64,000 nucleotides of DNA from Rhizobium sp. (lineage in GTDB: Bacteria > Pseudomonadota > Alphaproteobacteria > Rhizobiales > Rhizobiaceae): the NCBI GenBank assembly GCA_028290545.1, contig JAQGJP010000032.1, positions 1 to 64,000 of the forward strand. Reading direction: 5' to 3'. Below the pieces are notes generated by a model, which was not told the DNA's origin, did no database searches, and saw only the letters and a program-made list of their open reading frames with translations. The translations under genes and the position numbers were made by a program. Below, piece by piece: positions 1 to 8,443 of the stretch (position 1 is the stretch's first letter; every line of letters starts with the position of its first letter).

Positions 1-170
1 ATCTTCGGCGGATAGCTGATGGAATCCGGCGGCGACTTGATGCTGGTCAGGAAGATCCAGACCAGCGGCACCAGCGTGATCAGCGCATAGAGGATGACGA
101 TTGCCGCGGCGACGCGCTTGGTGGTGACGCTGGGTTCGACGACCGAATGGGCGGAATTGATGGCGCTCAT
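1..170 (-). CDS. Sugar ABC transporter permease, MalG type (partial, runs off left edge)
   Basis: Only the first 56 codons are present. The ATG at 170 overlaps the stop of the permease gene upstream (ATGA), so the two are translationally coupled. The visible protein has a short polar N terminus ending in TTKR, one hydrophobic helix at about residues 20-42, then TSIKSPPDS, the usual junction between helix 1 and the periplasmic loop of CUT1 second permeases (MalG/UgpE). It should pair with the MalF-type protein encoded just before it. The EAA loop lies outside the window, so the family call rests on the N terminus and the position. Confidence 0.85.
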   Translation of the reverse strand, partial: MSAINSAHSVVEPSVTTKRVAAAIVILYALITLVPLVWIFLTSIKSPPDSISYPPK

Positions 171-1135
171 CTCTGCTTCACCTTGTTGAGGGCTTTGACA
201 TAGATGTTGGCCAAGCCGAACACCGCGACGAACAGGACGATGGCGAAGGCCGAGGACCGACCCGTCGCCCAGGTTTCGAACGCCTGGCGCTTCAGCGTGA
301 TCGAGGCGACTTCGGTCACCGAGCCGGGTCCGCCACCAGTCAGCAGCGTCACCATGTCGAACATCTTGAAGTTCTCGATGCCACGGAACAGCACGGCGAG
401 CATGATGAAGGGCAGCGCCATCGGCACGGTGATCGACCAGAACTGCCGCCACGGCGAGGCGCGATCGACCTCGGCCGCCTCGTAGATATAATCGGGGATC
501 GAACGCAGGCCGGCAAGGCAGATCAGCATCACATAGGGCGTCCACATCCAGGTATCGACGATGATGATCGCCCAGGGCGCCAGCGACACATTGCCAAGCA
601 TCTGGATATCGGACGGCTGCAATCCGGTGAGGAACGATACGACATAGGCAAACAGCCCGATCTGCGGCTCATAGAGAAAGCGCCAGAAATTGCCGACTAC
701 GGCCGGCGACAGCATCATCGGGATCAGGATGATGGTCGTCCAGAAAGCGTGGCCCCGGAACTTCCGGTCGATCAGATAGGCGAGCGCGAAGCCGATCAGC
801 GTCTGCAACACAATGGTCCAGAAAACGAAATGCGCGGTGGTCTGCATGGCGATCCAGATATCCGGATCGTTGAGCACGCGCTGGTAATTCCTGAGGCCGA
901 CGCCCTCGACGACCGCATTCGGCCGGTTGGCGCGAAAATTCGTGAAGGAAAGATAGACCGCCCAGAGCAGCGGAAAGATATTGATCGCCAGAAGCAAGGT
1001 GATGGCGGGGGCGATGAACAGCCATGCAATTGCTCTGTCGGACAGGCCGCGCACCCGTTTTGCGACGGGCGCCGGCGTCGCCCTTACAGCCGCTGCGGCC
1101 GCCTTGTCGACGATGGAAGTGTTGGAAAAAGTCAA
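167..1135 (-). CDS. Sugar ABC transporter permease, MalF type
   Basis: This 322-residue inner-membrane protein is the first permease of a CUT1 importer. A polar N-terminal tail of about 35 residues precedes helix 1 (WLFIAPAITLLLAINIFPLL). The ATPase-contacting EAA loop is visible as YEAAEVDRASPWRQFW at about residues 217-232, and GGGPGSVTEV near the C terminus is typical of MalF/UgpA proteins. The gene lies downstream of the binding-protein gene and overlaps the next permease by 4 nt. The transported sugar is not readable from sequence; the adjacent polyol dehydrogenases and kinases suggest a polyol or pentose-like compound. Confidence 0.93.
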   Translation of the reverse strand: MTFSNTSIVDKAAAAAVRATPAPVAKRVRGLSDRAIAWLFIAPAITLLLAINIFPLLWAVYLSFTNFRANRPNAVVEGVGLRNYQRVLNDPDIWIAMQTTAHFVFWTIVLQTLIGFALAYLIDRKFRGHAFWTTIILIPMMLSPAVVGNFWRFLYEPQIGLFAYVVSFLTGLQPSDIQMLGNVSLAPWAIIIVDTWMWTPYVMLICLAGLRSIPDYIYEAAEVDRASPWRQFWSITVPMALPFIMLAVLFRGIENFKMFDMVTLLTGGGPGSVTEVASITLKRQAFETWATGRSSAFAIVLFVAVFGLANIYVKALNKVKQR

Positions 1136-1223
1136 GGCATCACCTGGTCTTCATGGACGTGAGACAAGTCAGGCGGCCAGGCCCTAGTGCCGATCCAGGC
1201 CGCCACGCGGGGAGGAATCCCCC

Positions 1224-1252
1224 AGCACCTACTGTTCAAGGACTAAGGTGCT
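1224..1252 (-). other. Intercistronic stem-loop between binding-protein and permease genes
   Basis: Arms AGCACCT (1224-1230) and AGGTGCT (1246-1252) form a 7-bp stem directly after the binding-protein stop. A second small hairpin, GGGGA/TCCCC, lies at about 1210-1223. There is no U-tract, so it looks like a processing or decay-protection element rather than a full terminator. Confidence 0.45.
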
Positions 1253-1254
1253 TG

Positions 1255-2580
1255 CTAGATCTTGCCGTCGTCCTCGAAGGTTTCCGTCCAGTCCTTCACC
1301 AGACCGTCCAGCGCTTCCTTGGCCGTGCCATTGCCGGCGATCACATAGTTGTGGACGCGCTTCTGCATGGCCTGCAGCAATGGCGCATAGCTGGGTTCGG
1401 CCCAGAAGTCCTTGACGATCGCCATCGAGTCCAGGAATGCCTGGGCATAGGGCTGGCTGGACGCGAAGCCGGGGGCGTTGACGACGGAATTCAGGCAGGA
1501 AAAGCCGCCAAGTTCCCACCATTTGGCCTGCACGTCAGGCTGTGCGAACCATTTGATGTATTGAAGCGCGGCTTCCTGCTTGTCGGAATAGGACACGACA
1601 GAAATGCCTTGCCCGCCAAGCTGGGCGAAATGCGCCTTCTCGGCCGGATTGGGGAAGAAGCCGATCCGCTCGCCACCGACCTTCTCGTCCTTGTAGAGGC
1701 CGGGCCAGGTGAAGGCGAAGTTCATATGCATCGCCACCTGACCGGATTTGAAGGCATCGGCGGACTCGGTCATATAGACGTTGGAACTGCCGGGCGGCGT
1801 GCAGCAATCATAGAGGGACTTATAGAATTCGAGGCCCTTGACGGCATCGGCGGAGTTGACGAAGCCTTCCATCTCGTAGGGCTTCTTCGGATTGTCGTAC
1901 TGGAAACCCCAGTCGTACAGGACATTGGTGACGCCCATGGTGATGCCTTCCGAGCCGCGCTCGGTGTAGATCGAGGCGCCGTACACAGTCTGGCCGTCGA
2001 CCTCGCGCTTCTGGAAGAATTCGGCGATCTGCTTGAGCTGGTCATAGGTCTTGGGGGCATCCAGTTTCCAGCCGTATTTTTCCTGGAATTCCTTTTGCAG
2101 TTCGGGCTTCTCGAACCAGTCCTTGCGATAGGTCCAGCCCACCACATCGCCCATGGCCGGCAGCGCCCAATAGTTGGGAGTATTCTTCGGCCATTGCGAA
2201 TAACCGACGACGGTTGCCGGCACGAAGTCATCCATCTTGATGCCTTCCTTGTCGAAGAAGTCGTTCAGCTTGACGTAGTGGCCGTTTTCGGCCGCGCCGC
2301 CGATCCACTGGCTGTCGCCGATGATCAGGTCGCAAAGCTTGCCCTTTGAGTTCAGTTCATTGAGGAAGCGGTCGGCATAGCTCGTCCACGGGACGAATTC
2401 GAATTTCATGTCGATCTTGGTCTTGGCGGTAAAGTCCTTGGAAAGTTCGACCAGTGCGTTAGCCGGATCCCAGGCCGCCCAGCACAGCGTCAATTGCTCG
2501 GCTTTCGCCATTTGCGGCAATGCAGCGGACATCAGCAAAGCTGCGGCAATCCCCACAGGGGTCTTCAATTTCATCTGCAT
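1255..2580 (-). CDS. Sugar ABC transporter substrate-binding protein (CUT1)
   Basis: Periplasmic solute-binding protein of 441 residues. The ATG at 2580 is chosen because GGGAGG lies just upstream and because it gives a Sec signal peptide (MKLKTP, hydrophobic core GIAAALLMSAAL, cleavage after MAKA); a longer reading frame upstream would bury it. The rest matches family 1 extracellular binding proteins: the early WAAWDPANAL strand, GQVAMHMNFAFTWPG mid-protein and a tryptophan-rich C-terminal lobe. It leads the operon with the two permeases; the ATPase is probably beyond the left edge. The SorC regulator gene lies upstream on the same strand, 307 nt away. Confidence 0.93.
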   Translation of the reverse strand: MQMKLKTPVGIAAALLMSAALPQMAKAEQLTLCWAAWDPANALVELSKDFTAKTKIDMKFEFVPWTSYADRFLNELNSKGKLCDLIIGDSQWIGGAAENGHYVKLNDFFDKEGIKMDDFVPATVVGYSQWPKNTPNYWALPAMGDVVGWTYRKDWFEKPELQKEFQEKYGWKLDAPKTYDQLKQIAEFFQKREVDGQTVYGASIYTERGSEGITMGVTNVLYDWGFQYDNPKKPYEMEGFVNSADAVKGLEFYKSLYDCCTPPGSSNVYMTESADAFKSGQVAMHMNFAFTWPGLYKDEKVGGERIGFFPNPAEKAHFAQLGGQGISVVSYSDKQEAALQYIKWFAQPDVQAKWWELGGFSCLNSVVNAPGFASSQPYAQAFLDSMAIVKDFWAEPSYAPLLQAMQKRVHNYVIAGNGTAKEALDGLVKDWTETFEDDGKI

Positions 2581-2887
2581 GCTTCCCTCCCGGACAACGG
2601 AGGACGGCACGACGCCTCCTCCAATTCCTCGGCCCTTCACGGGCCAACCCACCACGATCCTTCTCTCCATCGTGTTGAGTATTTTGTTTAGTTATTGCCA
2701 TTTCACTGAACAAATCAAGAGGCATTCGTTGCTGCACTGCAGCGCTTTCTCGAGAAGCGGCAAGTGTTGGATTTCGTGGTCCGGGGAGTGGAATGGTTTT
2801 GCGCGGTCAAGCGCAAATAAATTCAGCGACTTAACAAAAAGATGATTCACGCATTGCAGTGCGGCTGCCGAATTTGAAAATTCGCTG
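2581..2887. other. Intergenic region carrying the promoter of the CUT1 operon
   Basis: These 307 nt between the SorC regulator gene and the binding-protein gene contain no plausible coding sequence. The part near 2670-2720 and 2810-2880 is clearly more A+T rich than its surroundings. It holds the ribosome binding site of the binding-protein gene, the spaced inverted repeat at 2683-2714, and on the minus strand a TTGATT...ATAACT pair with a 17-nt spacer that could be the promoter. Nothing else recognisable was found. Confidence 0.6.
2683..2714 (-). promoter_or_regulatory. Candidate SorC-regulator operator (spaced inverted repeat)
   Basis: Arms TTTGTTTA (2683-2690) and TGAACAAA (2707-2714) are inverted copies with one mismatch and a 16-nt spacer. 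They overlap the putative promoter of the sugar-binding-protein operon, with the SorC-family gene immediately upstream. SorC proteins bind widely spaced AT-rich inverted repeats; the assignment is inference from position and symmetry. Confidence 0.35.
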
Positions 2888-3883
2888 TCAGTGCGCGGCG
2901 AAGTCGAGCAGGCTGGCCGCGGTCGTCTCATCCGTGATCAGGACATTGACATATCTGGCACGAAGGCAGGCAAGAATCGCATCCCGCTTGCTGAGGCCGG
3001 CGGCAACGCCGATCGACAGATTGCGGTGGCGGCAGGATTCGAGGCTGATACCGATGGTACGGGCATCGAGGTCCTGATCGACGATCCTGCCCTCGGTGTC
3101 GATGTAGCGACTCAGGATGTCGCCAACGGCCCCTTTTTGCCGAAGCTGTTCGTGCTCCTCCAGCGATACATAGCCGGACTGGATGAGCACCGAATCCGGC
3201 ACCATGGCGCCGATTCCGAAGCAGATGACCGGCACGCGCGCCGCGAATTCGAGCACGGCGGCGATGGTCGGGTCATGCTCCAGCGCCTGTTTCGTGGCGG
3301 CATGGCCAAACATGGCGGGAACCGGCAGCAGGGTAGCGATGCCCTTGCCGGCATTGGCGAAAAGCTCGGCGACATTATTGGTCTGAGGACCCGACGAGCG
3401 GACGTTCATCGATCCGTTCAGCAGCACGACCTCGACACCCTCGTTCCAATAGGGCGGCAGGCGGCGGGCTACCGCCGTCATCGTCCGGCCCCAGGAAATG
3501 CCGATCGCCGGGATTTTTCCGAGGCCGGCGAGATATTGCCCGGCAGCGCGGGCGACGGCGTCGAGCACCAATGCATCGTCTTCGTCGCTATTGCAGGGAA
3601 CGATCACTGCTTCCTTGATGCCGAAGGCACGCTCCAGGCGGCTCTCGAGACCCGGCAGACGCGGCGTGTGCGGTACGATTTCGATGCGCACCAGGCCGGT
3701 TTCCTTGGCCTCGGTCAATAACCGGCTGGCCTGCCAGCGCGTCAGGCCCAGTTCGGCCGATAGGTCGCTCATCGTCATGTCGAGATGGTAGTAGCGCTTG
3801 GCCACCTGGATCATCAGTTGTTCACGCTGCTCGGCTGAGAGATTGCGGAACTGGATATCGCGCTCAAGGCGGGCAGGCTTCAT
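2888..3883 (-). CDS. SorC/DeoR-family sugar-responsive transcriptional regulator
   Basis: The 331-residue protein has an N-terminal helix-turn-helix at about residues 36-60 (MSDLSAELGLTRWQASRLL) followed by the SorC sugar-phosphate-binding domain, with NSDEDDALVLDAVARAAGQYL and GISWGRTM as typical stretches. Length matches the family (310-340 residues). It is the last gene of the kinase/dehydrogenase operon, its ATG overlapping the kinase stop by 4 nt. It probably senses a phosphorylated intermediate made by that kinase and controls the divergently acting sugar importer downstream. EryD-like polyol regulators belong to the same family, but the other erythritol genes (eryB, eryC) are absent here. 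Confidence 0.9.
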   Translation of the reverse strand: MKPARLERDIQFRNLSAEQREQLMIQVAKRYYHLDMTMSDLSAELGLTRWQASRLLTEAKETGLVRIEIVPHTPRLPGLESRLERAFGIKEAVIVPCNSDEDDALVLDAVARAAGQYLAGLGKIPAIGISWGRTMTAVARRLPPYWNEGVEVVLLNGSMNVRSSGPQTNNVAELFANAGKGIATLLPVPAMFGHAATKQALEHDPTIAAVLEFAARVPVICFGIGAMVPDSVLIQSGYVSLEEHEQLRQKGAVGDILSRYIDTEGRIVDQDLDARTIGISLESCRHRNLSIGVAAGLSKRDAILACLRARYVNVLITDETTAASLLDFAAH

Positions 3884-5397
3884 CTCCAGCTCCCCAACTG
3901 GCTTGTTGCCAGCCGCCGCGATTGCGGCATCAGCAATTCGGTAGCCTCAAGATATTCTCCCAGCAAATGCTGGTAGATCGCATGCGCGGCAAGGTCGGGT
4001 TCGATGATCGTCGTGTTCTGCCTGACGGCATCGGCGGCAGCAAAGAGATCCGGCACGAGACCGGAGCCCGCCGCCGCCGCCGCCGCCGCACCGATGATAG
4101 TGAGATTGGCCTCCTGCGGCAGTTCGACGGGCATGCCGATCGCATCGACCGTCGCCTGCAGCCAGAGCCGGTTCTTGGCGTAACCCCCGGAACTGACGAT
4201 GCGATCGACGGGCACTTCGAGCTCCTGCACGCGCTTCAGCACATTGGCGGAGGCGAGCGCCACGCCTTCGATCGCCGAACGATACATGCTCGCCCGATCA
4301 TGGCCTAGTGACAAGCCGATGATGGCGCCGCGCAGCAGCGGCTCGCGGTAAGGCGTGCGGTTGCCCATGAAATAATCGAGCGTCAACAGTCCGGTTCCGC
4401 CGACCGGAATGGCGGCCGCTTTCTCCCGCAGCGCCGTGCGGCCGGGGGCATCGAGTTCGAACAGGTTCTTTTCGAACCAGGTGAGCACCGAACCGGCGGA
4501 GACCTGCCCCGCCTCGACCAGCCAGTGGTCATCGACCAGCGCATGCGGATAAGGGCCCCAGAAACCATCCATCGGCCGCTGCCGGTCGAGCTGGAACAAC
4601 TGGACGACGGATGTGCCGCCGATCATCAGCATTTCGCCGGGCTTCAGCGTGCCCGCACCGAGCATGCCGATATGGGCGTCGATGCCACCTTGCGAGAGAA
4701 TAGGCCTGCCTATCAGGCCAAGATGGGCCGCCGCCGTCGCGCTGATCCGGTCGATCGGCGCGCCGACGGCGAAGATTTCCGGAGGCAACTTGGCTTCCAA
4801 CCCCTCGACGCCGAATTCGGCATAGAGCTCCGACGGAAAGCGGCGACTTACGGAATCATAATTCCACTTGCAGGTCGCGTTCATGCGCGAGGCGACCCAG
4901 CGCCCGGTCAGCATGAAATTGATATAGTCGAGGCATTCGCAGACGATATCGGCTTGGGCATAGATTTCGCGCTCATGGCCGGCGAGCCACATCGCCTTGG
5001 AGATCAGCCATTCCGAGGCATTGCCGCCGCCGACATAATCCATCACCGGATTTTTGGACTTCGCACTTCGCTCGGCTTCCTGTGCCGCACGGCAATCCAT
5101 CCACAGCATGGCGGGTCTCAGCGGCGTGCCGTCGCGTTTGCAGGCGACGACGGTGGACGCGGTCGTGGCTACACAGATGCCGGCGATCTCAGGCGAGCCG
5201 AGATCCTGTATCAAGCCACGGCATGTGCGGCCCAGCGCATCCCACCAATCAAGCGGCGATTGCTCGGCCCAGCCGGGACGAGGATAGGCCGTTTCGTATT
5301 GCTCCTCGCGCTCACCCAGCATGTGCCGCGTCGACAGGTCGAACACGCCGACGCGAATACCGCCGGTGCCGAAATCCAGACCGAGGAGATTGGCCAT
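3880..5397 (-). CDS. FGGY-family carbohydrate kinase
   Basis: ATP-dependent sugar or polyol kinase of 505 residues. The N-terminal domain starts with the phosphate-binding loop GLDFGTGGIRVGVFD; WMDCRA (near residue 110), GGIDAHIGMLGAG and GGTSVVQLF mark the conserved FGGY core, and SSGGYAKNRLWLQ near residue 405 is the C-terminal adenosine motif. A poly-alanine run (about residues 437-444) is encoded by a GCC/GCG repeat at 4060-4090. The gene overlaps the SorC regulator and follows a zinc dehydrogenase by 14 nt. Its ribulokinase/erythritol-kinase-like motifs suggest a ketopentose, ketotetrose or polyol substrate, but the exact one cannot be read. Confidence 0.88.
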   Translation of the reverse strand: MANLLGLDFGTGGIRVGVFDLSTRHMLGEREEQYETAYPRPGWAEQSPLDWWDALGRTCRGLIQDLGSPEIAGICVATTASTVVACKRDGTPLRPAMLWMDCRAAQEAERSAKSKNPVMDYVGGGNASEWLISKAMWLAGHEREIYAQADIVCECLDYINFMLTGRWVASRMNATCKWNYDSVSRRFPSELYAEFGVEGLEAKLPPEIFAVGAPIDRISATAAAHLGLIGRPILSQGGIDAHIGMLGAGTLKPGEMLMIGGTSVVQLFQLDRQRPMDGFWGPYPHALVDDHWLVEAGQVSAGSVLTWFEKNLFELDAPGRTALREKAAAIPVGGTGLLTLDYFMGNRTPYREPLLRGAIIGLSLGHDRASMYRSAIEGVALASANVLKRVQELEVPVDRIVSSGGYAKNRLWLQATVDAIGMPVELPQEANLTIIGAAAAAAAGSGLVPDLFAAADAVRQNTTIIEPDLAAHAIYQHLLGEYLEATELLMPQSRRLATSQLGSWR

Positions 5398-5411
5398 GCG
5401 TTATTATCCCC

Positions 5412-6428
5412 TTACGGACGGAACATGATCTTCGAGAAGAATTCGCTCTTGTTCTTGATCTTGTCGAACATTCCCGGCAGCGCCTCCAGACCAAGCTCCT
5501 GGGTGATCATGAACTCCCATCTGAGCCTGCCGCTCGCCAGACTGTCAAGCGTGACGGTCCATTGCTTGCCGGGATAAGGCGCGCCGAACGAGTTCCAGGC
5601 GCCATGCAGCGAGACTTCCTGACGCAGGAAATGCTGGAAGGTCTTGTTCTCCAGCGTCACGTCGCCGACCGGAATGCCGATGAACACGACATGGCCGCCG
5701 GGCGCCGCGAGCTTGGCCGCGACGTTGATCGAGGAATTATGACCGGCGGCCTCGACGATCAGGTCGCATTTGAGATCGGCCGGGATGGCGTCGGTGACGA
5801 GGAATGTTTGCGATGCACCAGCTTCCTTCGCCTGCGCCAGCTTCTCGTCGGAAATGTCGATGGCGACGACCTCCGAGCAGCCCATCAGTTTCATCCACTG
5901 GATGGCGAACAGGCCGATCGGGCCGCAGCCGATCACCGCGCCGCGCTGGCCGGCGGTCGGCGGCGCTTTCCAGATCGCGTGCAGGGCGATGGAGGCGGGA
6001 TCGATCATGGCGGTGGCACGCGGGTCCATGCCCTCGGGCGCCCTGAGCAGGTTGCTGACCGGCACGGCGACGAATTCGGTATAGGCACCATCGCGGCGCG
6101 AGCCGAAATAATCATAGTCGCGGCAACGGGAGAAAGTGCCGGTCAGGCACTGGTCGCATTTGTAGCACGGCAGCATCGGCGGCACGCCCATCAGTTCGCC
6201 CACCTTGAAGCCTTCCACGCCTTCACCGATCTCGGTGATGTGGCCTGAAAACTCATGGCCGCAGACGATCGGCATCTTGTGGGCACCCTTGATCAGCATG
6301 CGCGGAATGTCCGAGCCGCAGACGCCGACGGCAGCGACCCGCACCATCACATGACCGGGCTTGAGTTCTGGCTTGGGGATGTCCTCAAGGCGGATATCTC
6401 CGGGCGAATACATGACGGCTGCGCGCAT
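5412..6428 (-). CDS. Zinc-dependent medium-chain dehydrogenase (polyol-phosphate or sorbitol dehydrogenase-like)
   Basis: NAD(P)-dependent alcohol dehydrogenase of 338 residues. Catalytic zinc ligands are visible in VCGSD (Cys about residue 38) and CGHEF (His-Glu about 59). The structural zinc lobe is C..C..C.......C in CYKCDQCLTGTFSRC. The Rossmann motif is GCGPIGLFAIQWMK near residue 170. Closest by eye to galactitol-1-phosphate 5-dehydrogenase and sorbitol dehydrogenase. It lies between the iron-type dehydrogenase and the FGGY kinase in one operon, consistent with oxidising a polyol to a ketose before or after phosphorylation. Confidence 0.88.
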   Translation of the reverse strand: MRAAVMYSPGDIRLEDIPKPELKPGHVMVRVAAVGVCGSDIPRMLIKGAHKMPIVCGHEFSGHITEIGEGVEGFKVGELMGVPPMLPCYKCDQCLTGTFSRCRDYDYFGSRRDGAYTEFVAVPVSNLLRAPEGMDPRATAMIDPASIALHAIWKAPPTAGQRGAVIGCGPIGLFAIQWMKLMGCSEVVAIDISDEKLAQAKEAGASQTFLVTDAIPADLKCDLIVEAAGHNSSINVAAKLAAPGGHVVFIGIPVGDVTLENKTFQHFLRQEVSLHGAWNSFGAPYPGKQWTVTLDSLASGRLRWEFMITQELGLEALPGMFDKIKNKSEFFSKIMFRP

Positions 6429-6460
6429 TTTGTGGTCCTGTCTTTCAATAGTCTGATCAG

Positions 6461-7576
6461 CTATTCAAAGCTGCTGGTGAAGGCGTCGGTGGCGATGATC
6501 GCATCGCGGACGATCGGCACGGAGAGCGGCACGGCCACTTTCCAGGTCGGCGATCCCGGCAGCAGCGCCGCTTCGGCGACACGCTCCAGATCGGACTTGG
6601 TGACGGCGCCGAGATTGAGATCGGCAAGCCGGGTCGGCAGTCCGAGGCTGCGGCAGAAGGCTGTCATCTCGCGGATTTCGGCCAACGGCCTTCCCTCCAG
6701 CATCAGCAGGCAGAGCACGCCGAAAGCCACCTTCTCGCCATGAAAGAAGGAATGAGTCTCATCCAGCACGGTCAGGCCGTCATGAATGCCATGCGCCGCC
6801 GAAACACCGCAATTCTCGAAGCCGAGGCCCGACAGCAGCGTATTGGCCTCGATGATATTCTCCACCGCAGGCGTCAGCGCGCCGCGTTCAGCGGCAAACT
6901 TCGCAGCCAGCGCATCGCGCATCAGCACGTCGTGGCAGGCCCGCGCAATGGCGATACCGGCAGCCGGCGGCAGCATGTTGGGCTTGACGAGATTGTTGGA
7001 ATTGGAATCGAGATTGGAACGCGCCTCGAACCAGGTGGAGAGCGCATCACCGATGCCGGAGATAAGAAATCGCACCGGCGCCTTGACGATCACGGCGCTG
7101 TCGACAATGACGATATCGGGATTGCGGCCCAGGAAATGTGCTTCCTGATAAACACCGTCATCGGTGTAGCGGACCGAGATGGCGCTGCACGGCGCGTCGG
7201 TGGACGCAATCGTCGGGACGATGACGATCCTGCCGCCGGTGGCGATCGCCGCCATCTTGGCCGTGTCGGCCGTCTTGCCGCCGCCGATGCCGACGACTAC
7301 GGAAGCGCCGGACGAATTCACCAGGCCGGTGACGCGCTCGATCTCGCCGCTGGAGCATTCGCCGTTGAAGCGTTCGATCTGGTAAGCGATGCCAGATGCC
7401 TCCATGCTGTCCTTCAGCATCGCGCCGTATTGGTCGAGCACGAACGGATCTGCCAGCAGGAAGGCCTTGTCGCCGAGTTTGGAAATATGTTCGCCGAGCC
7501 GGCCCATCTCGCCGGCCCGCTGGATATACTTGTTCGGTCCGCCATAGGAGCGACCGCCCGCATTTTCCGTAGCCAT
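6461..7576 (-). CDS. Glycerol dehydrogenase-family (iron-type) polyol dehydrogenase
   Basis: This 371-residue protein belongs to the GldA family of NAD-dependent, metal-dependent polyol dehydrogenases. GIGGGKTADTAK near residue 95 is the NAD-binding loop. The metal ligands are likely the Asp in SGIGDALSTWFEA, the His in AHGIHDGLT and the His in HGEKVAFG. The ATG at 7576 is chosen because GGGAGAGG lies 5 nt upstream; an in-frame GTG-type start 24 nt earlier has none. It is followed at 32 nt by the zinc dehydrogenase gene. A second polyol dehydrogenase in one operon suggests either a two-step pathway or two stereoisomeric substrates. Confidence 0.88.
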   Translation of the reverse strand: MATENAGGRSYGGPNKYIQRAGEMGRLGEHISKLGDKAFLLADPFVLDQYGAMLKDSMEASGIAYQIERFNGECSSGEIERVTGLVNSSGASVVVGIGGGKTADTAKMAAIATGGRIVIVPTIASTDAPCSAISVRYTDDGVYQEAHFLGRNPDIVIVDSAVIVKAPVRFLISGIGDALSTWFEARSNLDSNSNNLVKPNMLPPAAGIAIARACHDVLMRDALAAKFAAERGALTPAVENIIEANTLLSGLGFENCGVSAAHGIHDGLTVLDETHSFFHGEKVAFGVLCLLMLEGRPLAEIREMTAFCRSLGLPTRLADLNLGAVTKSDLERVAEAALLPGSPTWKVAVPLSVPIVRDAIIATDAFTSSFE

Positions 7577-7665
7577 GTTCCTCTCCCTTCGTTTGCACAA
7601 CAGTGCAGAAACTTTACATTTGTCGACGACCGGGCGCAGGTATCACCCGGTTTGCATTTCCCCGC

Positions 7666-8424
7666 CTAGAAGCCGCCGTTCACATAGCCGCCATCGACCG
7701 GCATGGTCATGCCGGTGACATAGATCGCCGCAGGCGAGGCAAGAAACAGCGCGGTGCCGACGAGATCGTCGACCGTGCCCCAGCGTTTCAGCGCTGTTCG
7801 GTTCTCGATCTTGCCAGCCGCAACCGGGTCTTCCCAGAGGCCGCGCGTCATGTCTGTCTTGTGATACCCCGGCGCGATGGCATTGACGCGGACACCGTCC
7901 GGGCCGAACTTGTGCGACAGGGCACGGGTCAGGCCGACGATGCCGGTCTTGCTGGCACAATAGGCCGGCACCGTGTCATCGGCCAGGTAAGAGAGCATCG
8001 ACGCCGTGTTGATGATCGCGCCCTTCGATACTTTGAGCAGCGGATAGGCGGCCATCGACAGCCGCATGGCGCTGTTGAGATTGATATCGATGACCTCCAT
8101 ATAGGTCTCCTCATCAAACTCGGCATGCGGCCGGGCGATGCCGGCGGCGTTGACCAGCACGGACAGCGAATTGAGATTGCCGATGAAGGCATCGATCGCC
8201 GCGCGGTCGCGAACATCCAAAGTGCCGAAGCGAATACCGGAAAGTGCCGGATCTTTCCGCACCTGCCCCAGCTTTTTTTCCGATGTGCCGGTGGCGATCA
8301 CCTCGGCACCAAGTTGTGCGAAGCCTTGGGCGATCGCGAGCCCGATGCCGCTGGTGGCCCCCGAGACAAGCACGGTCTGGCCCCGGAAGAGATCGCTGCG
8401 GAACGTGTCGATAATGTCTTGCAT
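7666..8424 (-). CDS. SDR-family oxidoreductase
   Basis: Classical short-chain dehydrogenase of 252 residues with SGATSGIG (cofactor loop), NAAG, the catalytic Ser in NTASMLS and YCASK. The C terminus VDGGYVNGGF is standard. The ATG at 8424 follows a purine-rich GGAAAGGAAAA and falls in the 19-nt gap after the preceding SDR gene. Its place among polyol kinases and dehydrogenases suggests oxidation of a sugar or polyol hydroxyl. Confidence 0.9.
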   Translation of the reverse strand: MQDIIDTFRSDLFRGQTVLVSGATSGIGLAIAQGFAQLGAEVIATGTSEKKLGQVRKDPALSGIRFGTLDVRDRAAIDAFIGNLNSLSVLVNAAGIARPHAEFDEETYMEVIDINLNSAMRLSMAAYPLLKVSKGAIINTASMLSYLADDTVPAYCASKTGIVGLTRALSHKFGPDGVRVNAIAPGYHKTDMTRGLWEDPVAAGKIENRTALKRWGTVDDLVGTALFLASPAAIYVTGMTMPVDGGYVNGGF

Positions 8425-8443
8425 GTTGTTTTCCTTTCCCTGG

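Noticed and set aside
4060-4092. GCC/GCG trinucleotide run that could be a microsatellite
   Set aside because: It encodes a poly-alanine loop in frame within the FGGY kinase, an ordinary low-complexity coding stretch.
2888-7576. Erythritol (ery) operon
   Set aside because: SorC regulator and FGGY kinase fit, but EryB- and EryC-type genes are missing and other dehydrogenases are present.
7612-7627. ACATTTGT core upstream of the GldA-like gene as another IclR-type operator
   Set aside because: The flanking CG arms are out of register (TTTACATTTGTCGA), so it does not match the inverted repeat.
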